A stretch of DNA of 64,000 nucleotides from Streptomyces melanogenes (GTDB lineage: Bacteria; Actinomycetota; Actinomycetes; Streptomycetales; Streptomycetaceae). A program made the position numbers and the translations under genes. The stretch covers positions 248,001 to 312,000 of the forward strand of contig NZ_BMTS01000004.1 in the NCBI RefSeq assembly GCF_014649795.1, written 5' to 3'. Positions 40,529 to 49,255 of the stretch are shown here, piece by piece. Below the pieces are notes generated by a model. It saw only the letters and a program-made list of their open reading frames with translations. It was not told where the DNA came from and did not search any database. Positions within the stretch are counted from its first letter, which is position 1. The number at the start of each line of letters is the position of its first letter.

Positions 40529-41704
40529 ATGGCACAGCCCTCGAAGACCCCCTTCACCCGTCGCGCCGCACTGCGCACCCTGGCCGCGACCGGCGCGGTC
40601 GCTCTCGGCGCCACGGCGTGCTCCCCGGAGGACGCGATGTCGCAGACCGCCTCGTCCCCGTCGCCGTCCGGCCGGGCATCGGGCCCCGCCGGAAGCCGCC
40701 GCCTGGGCGCCGAGTGGGAGAGCCATGCGCGTACGTTCATGTGCTGGCCCGCCTCGACCGGCGTCTGGGGCGGACAACTGTCCGCGGTCCGCAAGGACAT
40801 CGCGGCGCTCGCGCGTGCCGTCGGCGCCTATGAACCCGTGGTCCTGCTGGCCCGCCCCGCGCAGGTGCGGGCGGCGCAGCAGGCCTGCGGGGAGGACGTC
40901 GAGGTCGTACCGATCCCGGTGGACGACCTGTGGGCCAGGGACACGGTCCCGGTGTTCGTCGAGGACGGCGGGCAGGTGCGCGGCGTCGACCTCAACTTCA
41001 GCGGCTGGGGCAACAAGCAGCGGCACGCCGACGACGCCGGGGTCGCCCGTGCGGTGCTCGCCAAGTACGGCATCCCGCGCGAGCGGACGTGGCTGGTGGC
41101 CGAGGGCGGCTCGTTCGAGACCGACGGCGCGGGCACGCTGATGGTCACCGAGAGCTCGGTGGTCAACGACAACCGCAACCGGGGCAAGTCCCGCCAGCAG
41201 ATCGAGGACGAGCTCAAGCGCGTGTTCGGTGTGGCGAAGGTGATCTGGTTCACCGGTGTGCGCGGCGAGGACATCACCGACGCGCACGTCGACTCGCTGG
41301 CCCGTTTCGTCGCGCCCGGAGTCGTCCTCCTGGACCGGGCGTTCCCGGGCGAGCCCGCGGACTCCTGGTCCCGCTCGGCCGACCAGGCCAGACGGGTCCT
41401 CAAGGACACCCCCGACGCGCGCGGCAAGAAGATCCAGGTCGTCGACCTGCCGCAGCCCGACCCCGACCGCATCACGGGCACCGACCCCGAGATGCTCACC
41501 TCGTACGTCAACTTCTACGTCGCCAACGGGGCCGTGTTCGTCCCGGCGTTCGGCGACGCCAAGGCCGACGACCGCGCCAAGGGGATCCTGCGCGACCACT
41601 TCCCCGGCCGGGAGGTCGTCGGCGTGAAGATCGACGCCGTCGCCTCCGGCGGGGGCGGCATCCACTGCTCGACCCACGACCAGCCGGGCAAGCCCACGGA
41701 GTGA
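40529..41704 (+). CDS. exported agmatine deiminase-family lipoprotein
   Basis: This 391-residue protein has a Tat-type signal with lipobox (FTRRAALRTLAATGAVALGATAC, Cys at about 31), then the agmatine deiminase fold: LWARDTVPVFVEDGG (catalytic WxRDxxP), EGGSFETDGAGTL, DITDAHVDSLARFVAPG and the nucleophile Cys in GGGGIHCSTHDQP near the end. Cytoplasmic AguA converts agmatine to N-carbamoylputrescine; an exported form is unusual. A TetR gene and a perfect dyad lie upstream. The family call is solid, the substrate (agmatine or another guanidine) is not. Confidence 0.85.
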   Translation: MAQPSKTPFTRRAALRTLAATGAVALGATACSPEDAMSQTASSPSPSGRASGPAGSRRLGAEWESHARTFMCWPASTGVWGGQLSAVRKDIAALARAVGAYEPVVLLARPAQVRAAQQACGEDVEVVPIPVDDLWARDTVPVFVEDGGQVRGVDLNFSGWGNKQRHADDAGVARAVLAKYGIPRERTWLVAEGGSFETDGAGTLMVTESSVVNDNRNRGKSRQQIEDELKRVFGVAKVIWFTGVRGEDITDAHVDSLARFVAPGVVLLDRAFPGEPADSWSRSADQARRVLKDTPDARGKKIQVVDLPQPDPDRITGTDPEMLTSYVNFYVANGAVFVPAFGDAKADDRAKGILRDHFPGREVVGVKIDAVASGGGGIHCSTHDQPGKPTE

Positions 41705-41808
41705 GGCGCGGGCACCCGTTCCGGTGACGGGGCGGCCCGCAGGGAACCCCGGCACCGGATCTTCCGTCTGCCCGGGTACGAATGCCGGTTCGCGGGTGGG
41801 AGGGTGCG

Positions 41809-42459
41809 GTGGAACGGGGGAGCGGGGCGACCCGTCGTACCGTGCTGGCGGGCCTGGCGCTGGGCGTTCCGCTCGCGCTGAGCGGGTGCGGCCCGAAGGG
41901 CCATGCCTCCACGTCGGCTTCCGTCTCCGGGGCCGACACCACCATCATGATCATCCGGCACGGTGAGAAGCCCGGCGGGGGCGAGCGGGGCCGGGACGAG
42001 AGCGGTCAGCGGGACAAGAAGTCGCTGACCGCACGCGGCTGGCAGCGCGCGAAGGCCCTGCCCGGGCTGTTCGTCGCGGCCTCCGGACGGCCCGCCCCGC
42101 CGCTGCCCCGGCCCGCCACGCTCTTCGCGGCGGCGGACACGGGGCCGCACGCCGGTGCGCACCGGATGCGCCAGACCGTCGCGCCCCTGGCCGAGGCGCT
42201 GCACGAGCGCGTGGACGTGTCGATCGCGGAGGGCCAGGAGAGCGCGCTGGCCGCCGCCGCGCTGGCGGCCCCGGCGCCGGTCCTGATCTGCTGGGAGCAC
42301 TCCAGGATCCCGGACATCGTCCGGGCGCTGGGCGCCGCGGACTCCGGGGCGCCGCAGGCGTGGCCCGAACGGTTCGACCTCGTCTGGGTGTTCACGCGGC
42401 GGGCGGGCAAGTGGTCGTTCCGGGCGGTGGCGCAGGGGCTGCTGGCGGGCGACGCCTGA
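41809..42459 (+). CDS. Tat-lipoprotein of the histidine phosphatase superfamily
   Basis: This 216-residue protein has a twin-arginine lipoprotein signal (RRTVLAGLALGVPLALSGC) and the RHG catalytic motif of phosphoglycerate-mutase-like phosphatases in IMIIRHGEKPGGGE. LICWEHSRIPDIV resembles the second His motif. It is therefore a membrane-anchored extracytoplasmic phosphatase-like protein. GTG 41809 is preferred over ATG 41782 because of the GGGAGGG upstream. It converges with the frameshifted gene at 42466. Confidence 0.75.
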   Translation: MERGSGATRRTVLAGLALGVPLALSGCGPKGHASTSASVSGADTTIMIIRHGEKPGGGERGRDESGQRDKKSLTARGWQRAKALPGLFVAASGRPAPPLPRPATLFAAADTGPHAGAHRMRQTVAPLAEALHERVDVSIAEGQESALAAAALAAPAPVLICWEHSRIPDIVRALGAADSGAPQAWPERFDLVWVFTRRAGKWSFRAVAQGLLAGDA

Positions 42460-42465
42460 GCCCGC

Positions 42466-43238
42466 TCAGAACTCGGAGTTGGCGAACCAGCGGTCCAGCA
42501 GCTCCGCGTCCCCGCTCGTCCCCACCGATCCGGCCGAGCGGTCGAGGCGGCCGTAGACGAGCAGCAGGAGGTCGGCGGCCGTTCCCCGGACGGTCGCGTC
42601 GGCGGCCGTGCCGGCGCCGTCCGCGACGACGCCGAAGCCGTCGGGGCGCAGCTGTACGAGCCATTCGGCGTCCGTGTCGGCGCACGCGAAGCGGAGGTGC
42701 TGGACGCCCCCGGCGCCGCGCAAATTGGCGACCTTGGGCGCGAAGAACGTGGCGAAGGGGAGGTTGACCAGGAACTCGTCGACGCCGTCCCGGGCGAGCG
42801 CCTGGTCGATCTCGGAGTCCAGGCCGAGGGCCCGCTCCGCGTCGACGCGGTGCACCAGGGTCTCGAACAGCATCCGGCGCACCCAGAAGCGGGCGTGGCC
42901 GTCCGCGCCCCAGACCCACATCGGCGCGTCGAGGTCGGTGCCGGCGAACACCTGCTCCGCCTCGGCCGCGCCCGCCGCCAGCCAGTCGGCGTAGCTGTCC
43001 TCCCGCTCCGGCAGCCGCAGGTCCACGTCACGGCTCTTGGGCCGCTCCTGGACGCGGGCGCGCAGCAGCGCCGTGAACATGCGCTGGGCGCCGCCGGTGT
43101 GCTTGACCAGGTCGACGAGGGTCCAGCCCGGGCAGGTGGGCACGGCGAGCGTCGGATCGGCGCCCTTGACCAGGCCCGCGAACCGGCGCTCTCGGTGGCG
43201 ACGGCCGTCCGGTGGTCGAGCGGTTCGGCGGTGTGCAT
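42466..43238 (-). pseudogene. frameshifted maleylpyruvate isomerase / mycothiol-dependent (TIGR03083) family gene
   Basis: The full family protein would run from ATG 43238 (MHTAEPLDHRTAVATES) to 42466. Translation from 43238 leaves the frame near 43181-43188: one base is missing in a GCC-CGG context, so the expected ARFAGLVKGADPTLAVPTCPGW reads as GSRAWSRAP. Beyond that point the frame is intact for 225 residues (VPTCPGWTLVDLVKHTGGAQ; FFAPKVANLRGAGG). Either a real frameshift or a sequencing error. The GTG at 43143 could still yield an N-truncated protein. Confidence 0.75.
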
Positions 43239-43331
43239 GGTGGGGCGCCTCCTGGCGGGCCGGTTCTTCGTCAGTGGCAGCGTGTCACAGCCGCTCCGGC
43301 CGCAGGCAGGCGGGCAGGGCCGGGGCCGCCC

Positions 43332-43979
43332 TCACTCCGTGGCGGCACTCGCGAGCACCGCGTCGACCACCTCGTTGTCGCCGGGCTCGGGCGACTCGGT
43401 GACGCCGAGCAGGAAGGCCGAGCGGTCGCCGCCGCGCGTGACGATGGTCAGGCGCATCCGGCCCGCCCTGCCGCTGTCGTCCCGCACGTCCAGCGCCACC
43501 GTGTACGCGGGGTGGCCGCTCACCGTCGTGGCCCTGGACTCCTCCACCGTCGACCTGCCGTCCGGGTAGAAGAACTCCGCGTTGGACCGCGCCGCCGTCT
43601 CCGTCCGCCGCTTCAGGTCCGGCTCCTCGATGCCCCTGCCCCGCCCGGCGAGCACGGCGGCGCCGCCCCGGCCGCCGGAGTCCTTCGTGGTGATCGAGGA
43701 GGTGAAGGCCTGGATCAGGTCCTTGCCGTCGTTGCTCTTCCAGCCCTCGGGTATCGCGTACGAGAGCCCGGCCGAGTCGTCCGTCACGCGCGGCCGCCCG
43801 GCCAGCGGCGAGTCGTCCTCGTCCCGGTTCAGCCACCACACCGACGCCCCGGCGACGAGCACCAGGACCAGCGCCGCGACGGCGCCGACGATCCAGGCGC
43901 GCCGAGTACGCGGGCGTCGGGGCTGGTGGGGCGGTACGGGCGGAAGGGGCGAGGGGCTGACGGCGGGCGGTGTTGTCAT
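43332..43979 (-). CDS. hypothetical membrane-anchored protein
   Basis: This 215-residue protein has a Pro-rich cytosolic N terminus, one membrane helix (AWIVGAVAALVLVLVAGASVWW, about 28-49) and an extracytoplasmic domain beginning LSYAIPEGWK. The extracytoplasmic part looks like the small alpha/beta domains of actinobacterial lipoproteins (LpqN-like), but I cannot place it firmly. The ATG at 43979 is chosen because the upstream in-frame stretch is not coding-like. Confidence 0.7.
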   Translation of the reverse strand: MTTPPAVSPSPLPPVPPHQPRRPRTRRAWIVGAVAALVLVLVAGASVWWLNRDEDDSPLAGRPRVTDDSAGLSYAIPEGWKSNDGKDLIQAFTSSITTKDSGGRGGAAVLAGRGRGIEEPDLKRRTETAARSNAEFFYPDGRSTVEESRATTVSGHPAYTVALDVRDDSGRAGRMRLTIVTRGGDRSAFLLGVTESPEPGDNEVVDAVLASAATE

Positions 43980-44134
43980 GACCCCAGCTTCCGGGGCGAG
44001 GCCGGGCGCGACCTGAGCGGTCGTACTCAGTCCCGTACTCACAGGTACTCATCTCCCCTCACCCGGTCATCCGTGGGCACACCAGTTCCCTCCGCCCGTT
44101 TCGGCCCGCCGGCACCAGGGGAAGTAACCCCGCC

Positions 44135-45004
44135 ATGACCACACTTGGCGCCGTCTTCCGCCCGCAGAACGCCCCCGAACGCCTCCGCTCCGTCGCCCTC
44201 GCCGCCGACTCCGCCGGTCTGGAACAGCTCTGGCTGTGGGAGGACTGCTTCCTGGAGAGCGGCATCGCCAGCGCGGCGGCCGCCCTCGCGTGGACCGAGC
44301 GGCTGCACGTGGGCGTCGGGCTGCTGCCGGTGCCGCTGCGCAATGTGGCGCTGACCGCGATGGAGAGCGCGACGCTGCACCGGCTCTTCCCCGGCCGCGT
44401 CACGCTGGCCGTGGGGCACGGGGTGCAGGACTGGATGGAGCAGGTCGGGGCGCGGGCCGGGTCGCCGCTGACGCTGCTGCGGGAGCATCTCGGCGCGCTG
44501 CGCGGCCTGTTGGGCGGGGAGAGCGTCACCGTCGACGGACGCTATGTGCGGCTCGACGGGGTCGCCCTGGACTATCCGCCGCACGGGTCCGCCCCGGTGC
44601 TGTCGGGCGCGACCGGCCCGCGCACCCTGCGCCTGTCCGGCGAGGCGTCCGACGGCACCGTCCTGGTGGCGGGCACCGGCCCGGACGGGGTGCGCCGGGC
44701 CCGTACGCTCGTCGACGAGGGCCGGGCCGCGGCCGCCCGCACCGACCACCACCCGCTGGTCGCCTATCTGCTCGCCGCCACCGGGCCGGACGCCGCCGAA
44801 CGCGTACGTGCGGAGCTCGCGACCAAGAAGGGCGGGGACGCGTTCGGTGTGGCCGGGGACGCCGCCGCCGTCGCGGAGGCGGTGCGGCGGCTCGCCGAGG
44901 CCGGGGCGGACAGCGTGATCCTCGAACCCACCCCCGACGAACCGGACACCGAGGCGTTCGTCCGCTTCACCGCCGAGGAGGTCCGCCCGCTGGTGCTCAG
45001 CTGA
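44135..45004 (+). CDS. LLM-class F420-dependent oxidoreductase
   Basis: This 289-residue TIM-barrel protein is a luciferase-like monooxygenase-superfamily member: GAVFRPQNAPERLRSVALAA at the start, WLWEDCFLESGIASAAAALA, GLLPVPLRNVALTAMESATLHRLFPGRVTLAVGHGVQDWM. LLM enzymes of this type in actinomycetes use F420 or FMN. AGGGGAAG precedes the ATG. It overlaps the convergent MBL gene by eight bases. Confidence 0.85.
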   Translation: MTTLGAVFRPQNAPERLRSVALAADSAGLEQLWLWEDCFLESGIASAAAALAWTERLHVGVGLLPVPLRNVALTAMESATLHRLFPGRVTLAVGHGVQDWMEQVGARAGSPLTLLREHLGALRGLLGGESVTVDGRYVRLDGVALDYPPHGSAPVLSGATGPRTLRLSGEASDGTVLVAGTGPDGVRRARTLVDEGRAAAARTDHHPLVAYLLAATGPDAAERVRAELATKKGGDAFGVAGDAAAVAEAVRRLAEAGADSVILEPTPDEPDTEAFVRFTAEEVRPLVLS

Positions 45005-45903
45005 CGGTCGACGGCGCGAGGGCGAACCCGGAGCCCTCGCGCCGGACCTCGACCAGACCGGCCCCGGCGAAGTGCGCCGGGACCACCAACTCCCGCTCGG
45101 TGGCGGCCCGTTCGAGGATGCGGCGGCGGCTGTCGGCGGCCTGTTCCGCGTCGAGGCAGAAGCCGCTGTTGCAGGACGGGTCGAGGATCTGCACCGGGCT
45201 GTGCAGCAGGTCCCCCACGAAGACCGCCCGGTCGGTCCCGGACGTGAGTCGCAGGACCGACGAGCCGGGGGTGTGGCCGGGTGCGGATTCCAGGGTGAGG
45301 TGTTCGTCGATGCGGTACGAGCCGTCCCACAGCACGGACTGCCCGGCCCGGTGGATCGGCGCCACACTGTCCTCGTGGAGCAGCCGGTCGTCCCGGCGGG
45401 CGCCCTTCGCGTACGCGTTGTCCGGTCCGTAGTGGAAGTCGTCGGCGGCCGGGAGCAGATAGCGGGCGTTGGGGAACGTGGGCACCCACTCCCCGTCGGC
45501 GTCCCTGGTGTTCCAGCCGACGTGGTCGCTGTGGATGTGCGTGTTGACGACGACGTCCACGTCCTCCGGGCGCACCCCGGCCCGCGCCAGCGCGCCGAGG
45601 AAGTCGCCCTGCCAGTGGTGGAAGAGCGGCGAGTCCGGCCGCTCGCGCCCGTTGCCCACCCCGGTGTCGACCAGGACGGTCCGGCCGCCGCTGCGCAGCA
45701 CCCACGTCTGGAGCGCGAGCACCGCCGTGTCGCTCTCCGGCTCCCAGTGGTCGGGCGCCAGCCACTTCCTCGTTGTCCTTCCACACCTCGGCGCCGACCT
45801 CCGGGACGAGGCTCCGAGCGGGCACGAACGGCCCCTGCCACTCCACGACCCGGGCGACCTCGACGTCCCCCAGGACGATGCGCTGTTCGCTCTCCTTGTT
45901 CAT
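44997..45903 (-). pseudogene. frameshifted MBL-fold metallo-hydrolase gene
   Basis: Translation starts at ATG 45903 (MNKESEQRIVLGDVEVARVV) and is in frame until about 45766. There one extra base in GAGGA-A-GTGG shifts the frame; removing it restores EEWLAPDHWEPESDTAVLAL, and the second part continues to 44997. That part carries the zinc motif NTHIHSDHVGW and GHTPGSSVLRL of the AHL-lactonase-like MBL group. It is divergent from an AraC gene. A real mutation or a sequencing error. Confidence 0.75.
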
Positions 45904-45927
45904 GTCTGCGACCGTACGGGGGAGTGG

Positions 45928-45956
45928 ATGAGCTTCTCAATGCCCGTTCGGCTCAT
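45928..45956. promoter_or_regulatory. inverted repeat between the MBL and AraC genes
   Basis: ATGAGC (45928-45933) and GCTCAT (45951-45956) are perfect inverted copies 17 bases apart in the 101-bp divergent region. A candidate site for the adjacent AraC regulator. Confidence 0.35.
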
Positions 45957-46004
45957 ATCGATACGCGTGCGTCTCACCGTCGGCCCAGGAGATACGCTGC
46001 CGGG

Positions 46005-46946
46005 GTGGACGTGGTGAGCGATGCGATCTCGGCCGTACGGATCGGGCGGCCCTCCTCCGACCGGGTGCGGGCGAGCGGGAGCTGGTGCACCCGCCTCGCC
46101 CCGTACGACGGAGCCGGTTTCCACATCGTCCTGGAGGGCTCCTGCTGGCTGCTGCCCGACGGCGGCGCCCCCGTCGCGCTCGGCGTGGGCGACGCGGTGC
46201 TGCTGCCGCACGGCGCCGGGCATGTGCTCGCGGACTCCGCCGTCGACGCGGAGGCGGTGGCGCGGGCGCTGCCGTTCGAGGACTGGTCCGGCGACGGGTA
46301 TCCCACGGTCGCCGGTTCGGACGAGGCGCAGGGGCAGCTCCACGTGCTCTGCGGCAAGTACCGGCTCGACCACAGCCGCGTCCACCCGCTCATGGCGGAG
46401 CTGCCGCAGGTCGTCCATCTGCCGCACCGGGTGGGCCGCCACCCCGAACTCCGCGCCGCCATCGACCTGCTGGGCGTCGAACTCGGCGACCGGCGCCCCG
46501 GCGCGGGCATCGCGGTCCCCAGCCTGCTCGACCTCCTGCTCGTCTATATGATCCGGGCCTGGATGAGCGAGAGCACGGCCGGAGCGTGGTCGGCCGCGCT
46601 GGGCGACCCGGTGGTGGCTGCCGCGCTGCGCGCGCTGCACGCGGACCCGGCCGCCCCGTGGAGCAACGACCGGCTGGCCACCGAGGCCGGTGTCTCCCGC
46701 CCCACCCTGGCCCGCCGGTTCACCGCGCTGGTGGGCCGCCCGCCGATGGCGTACCTCACCTGGTGGCGGCTGACCCGCGCCGCGCACCTGCTGCGCGACA
46801 CCACCGACCCGCTGGCCGCCATCGCCGCCCGGATCGGCTACGGCACCCCGTACGCCTTCTCCCACGCCTTCACCAGGGAGTTCGGCACCACCCCCGGCCG
46901 CTACCGGGAAGGGCATCAAGGAGATCGCGCCCCCGAACCGGCCTAG
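46005..46946 (+). CDS. AraC-family regulator with cupin-type N-terminal domain
   Basis: This 313-residue protein has an AraC_binding_2/cupin_6 N-terminal domain (HIVLEGSCWLLPDGGAPVAL) and a C-terminal double HTH: WSNDRLATEAGVSRPTLARRFTALVGRPPMAYLTWWRLTRAAHLLRDT. GTG 46005 is the closest good start to the AGGAG at 45987-45991. It is divergent from the MBL gene and probably controls it. Confidence 0.85.
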   Translation: MDVVSDAISAVRIGRPSSDRVRASGSWCTRLAPYDGAGFHIVLEGSCWLLPDGGAPVALGVGDAVLLPHGAGHVLADSAVDAEAVARALPFEDWSGDGYPTVAGSDEAQGQLHVLCGKYRLDHSRVHPLMAELPQVVHLPHRVGRHPELRAAIDLLGVELGDRRPGAGIAVPSLLDLLLVYMIRAWMSESTAGAWSAALGDPVVAAALRALHADPAAPWSNDRLATEAGVSRPTLARRFTALVGRPPMAYLTWWRLTRAAHLLRDTTDPLAAIAARIGYGTPYAFSHAFTREFGTTPGRYREGHQGDRAPEPA

Positions 46947-46964
46947 CCGGGAGAACATGAGGGC

Positions 46965-47438
46965 GTGCCGATACGCAGACCCACATCACCGCAGCCCGCC
47001 CCGGTCGACGACCCCCTCCTGGAGCAGGCCCTCTCCGACCTCGACTGGTACGCGCGGACCCGCGACCGGGCCCGGCGGTGGCACTGGACCACCGAGCTCG
47101 GCGCGCTGCTCACCGGCGCCGCCACCGTCGTCGCGGCGGGCACCCAGGCGCCTCCCGCGGCCACCGCCACGCTGGCCGGACTCACCGTCTTCATCGGCGG
47201 GTTCCGGCAGGTGTTCAACCACGCCGAGCGGCATGTGCTCTCCGCGGAGGCCTGGTCCAGGCTGCGGCTGGCGATCCGCCGCTACCGGCTGATCCCGGAG
47301 GAGGAGCGGGACGAGACGGTCCGCCGGCGGCTCCAGGAGGAGATCGAGGACGTGGCGACCACCGAGGTGCAGAACTGGGCGGCGGGCCGCCGCGGACTGC
47401 GGCCGGGGCCGGTGGCGGGCGGTCAGCTGCCGCAGTGA
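46965..47438 (+). CDS. DUF4231 membrane protein (SLATT-like)
   Basis: This 157-residue protein has two membrane helices (LGALLTGAATVVAAGT and ATLAGLTVFIGGF), an N-terminal LSDLDWYARTRDRARRWHW and a conserved HAERHVLSAEAWSRLRLAIRRYRL, matching DUF4231/SLATT proteins. Some SLATT members work as effectors in nucleotide-based defence systems; no partner nucleotide cyclase is present here. GTG start. Confidence 0.75.
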   Translation: MPIRRPTSPQPAPVDDPLLEQALSDLDWYARTRDRARRWHWTTELGALLTGAATVVAAGTQAPPAATATLAGLTVFIGGFRQVFNHAERHVLSAEAWSRLRLAIRRYRLIPEEERDETVRRRLQEEIEDVATTEVQNWAAGRRGLRPGPVAGGQLPQ

Positions 47439-47491
47439 CACCCCGGGATCTGTTTCCATAGGGGCTGGTCATCGGCGTTGTCTGCGAGGAG

Positions 47492-48754
47492 TTGGCCCTG
47501 AACACCTGGGGTGCGGAGGTTGTGTCGGCCGGGCTGCTGCTGGCCGTGCTGGTGTGTGCGGTGGTACGCCCGTGGGGCTGGCCCGAGGCGGTGGTGGCGG
47601 TCCCGGCGGCGGGTGCGGTCGTCGCCTGCGGGGCGATCTCCCTGGACCACGCGCAGGCCGAGGCCGCCCGGCTGGGGCCGGTGATCGGCTTTCTGGCGGC
47701 GGTCCTCGTGCTCGCCCAGCTCTGCGACGACGAGGGGTTGTTCCAGGCCTGCGGGGCCTGGATGGCCCGCACCGCCGCCGGCAAACCGCGCCGCCTGCTG
47801 GCCCAGGTGTTCGCGGTCGCCTCGGCCGTCACGGCGGTGCTCAGCCTGGACGCCACGGTGGTGCTGCTCACCCCGGTGGTGTTCGCCACCGCCGCCCGGC
47901 TCGGCGCGCGGTCCAAACCCCACGTCTACGCCTGCACCCATCTGTCCAACACGGCGTCGCTGCTGCTGCCCGTCTCCAACCTCACCAACCTGCTCGCGTT
48001 CGCGGCCAGCGGGCTGAGCTTCACCCGGTTCGCCGCGCTCATGACCTTGCCGTGGCTGGCGGCCATCGGGGTCGAGTACGCGGTCCTGCGACGGTTCTTC
48101 GCCACCGACCTCGACGCCGGGGCGTCGGCCCCGTCCCGCGCCGAGCCGCCCGAACTGCCGCTGTTCGCCCTGCTGACCGTGGCGGGCACGCTGGCCGGGT
48201 TCGTGCTCACCTCGGCGGTCGGGATCGACCCGGCCTGGGCGGCGGCGGCCGGTGCGCTCGTGCTGGCGACCCGCGCGCTGGTGCGGCGCCGCACCACACC
48301 CGCCGCCCTGGTCGGCGCCGCGGCGCTGCCGTTCCTCGCCTTCGTGCTCGCCCTGGGCATCGTGGTCCGCGCGGTGGTCGACAACGGCCTCGCCTCGGGC
48401 CTGGCCCATCTGGTCCCCGACGGCACCGGTCTGCCCGCGCTGCTCGGCGTGGCCGCGCTGGCCGCCGTACTGGCCAACGTCATCAACAACCTGCCCGCCG
48501 TACTGGTCCTGCTGCCGCTGACCGCGCCGACCGGCCCGGGCGCCGTGCTCGCGGTGCTGCTCGGCGTCAACATCGGGCCCAACCTCACCTACGCCGGGTC
48601 ACTGGCGACCCTGCTGTGGCGGCGCATCGTGCGGGAGCACGACAGCGACGTGGACCTGCGAGAGTTCACCCGGCTCGGTCTTCTCGTCGTGCCCCTCGCC
48701 CTGGCGCTCGCCGTGCTGGCACTGTGGGGGTCGCTGCACGTGCTCGGAGGCTGA
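47492..48754 (+). CDS. SLC13/ArsB-NhaD-type permease
   Basis: This 420-residue, about 11-helix protein has the ion-transporter motifs LSLDATVVLLTPVVFATA and VINNLPAVLVLLPL with NIGPNLTYAGSLATLLW, the signature repeat of the ArsB/NhaD and CitM families. Such permeases move arsenite, Na+ or dicarboxylates. No ars genes are next to it. A TTG at 47492 directly behind GCGAGGAG is used as start; the true start may be a few codons downstream. UspA follows after six bases. Confidence 0.78.
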   Translation: MALNTWGAEVVSAGLLLAVLVCAVVRPWGWPEAVVAVPAAGAVVACGAISLDHAQAEAARLGPVIGFLAAVLVLAQLCDDEGLFQACGAWMARTAAGKPRRLLAQVFAVASAVTAVLSLDATVVLLTPVVFATAARLGARSKPHVYACTHLSNTASLLLPVSNLTNLLAFAASGLSFTRFAALMTLPWLAAIGVEYAVLRRFFATDLDAGASAPSRAEPPELPLFALLTVAGTLAGFVLTSAVGIDPAWAAAAGALVLATRALVRRRTTPAALVGAAALPFLAFVLALGIVVRAVVDNGLASGLAHLVPDGTGLPALLGVAALAAVLANVINNLPAVLVLLPLTAPTGPGAVLAVLLGVNIGPNLTYAGSLATLLWRRIVREHDSDVDLREFTRLGLLVVPLALALAVLALWGSLHVLGG

Positions 48755-48760
48755 TGCACC

Positions 48761-49255
48761 ATGACCGTCGTCGTCTGGATCACCGAAGGTTCCTGGCCCG
48801 CGTGCGTCGACGCGGCCCGCGCCCACACGGCGGACGGCGCCGACATCGTGCTCCTCCACGTCACCGGCCACGACGTGCCGGCGGTGGCCCACGGCGCCTA
48901 CGCCGGGTTGCTCGGCCGCGGCCACCCCGAACGCGACCCCGGCACCCGCCTGGAACACCTGGCCGACCTCTCCGCCCAGGACCTGCTGCGCGCCGCCGCC
49001 GAACGCCTCGGCCGCCCGTGCCGGAGCCTGGAGCGCACCGGGCGCACGGAACGGGAGGTCGTGGCCGTCGCCGAGGGCGCCGACCTGCTGGTCTTCGCCC
49101 GCGACGGCGACCGCTCCCGGCTGGGCCCCAAGAGCCTGGGCCCCGCCTCCCGTTTCGTCCTGGACCACGCCCCCTGCCCCGTCCTCCTGGTCTGGCCCGA
49201 ACCGGCCCCGGGGGTCGCCACACTGCCCCCGGAGCCACCGGACCGGCTCAGCTGA
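48761..49255 (+). CDS. universal stress protein-like (UspA fold)
   Basis: This 164-residue protein has a UspA-type alpha/beta fold. The C-terminal GDRSRLGPKSLGPASRFVLDHAPCPVLLVW fits the ATP-binding G-2x-G-9x-G(S/T) loop. It follows the permease by six bases, so the two are cotranscribed and it may regulate the permease. Overlaps the GH20 gene on the other strand by eight bases. Confidence 0.78.
   Translation: MTVVVWITEGSWPACVDAARAHTADGADIVLLHVTGHDVPAVAHGAYAGLLGRGHPERDPGTRLEHLADLSAQDLLRAAAERLGRPCRSLERTGRTEREVVAVAEGADLLVFARDGDRSRLGPKSLGPASRFVLDHAPCPVLLVWPEPAPGVATLPPEPPDRLS

Noticed and set aside
46965..47438. A SLATT-type anti-phage defence system
   Set aside because: DUF4231/SLATT-like protein is present, but no nucleotide cyclase, reverse transcriptase or other defence partner is adjacent.
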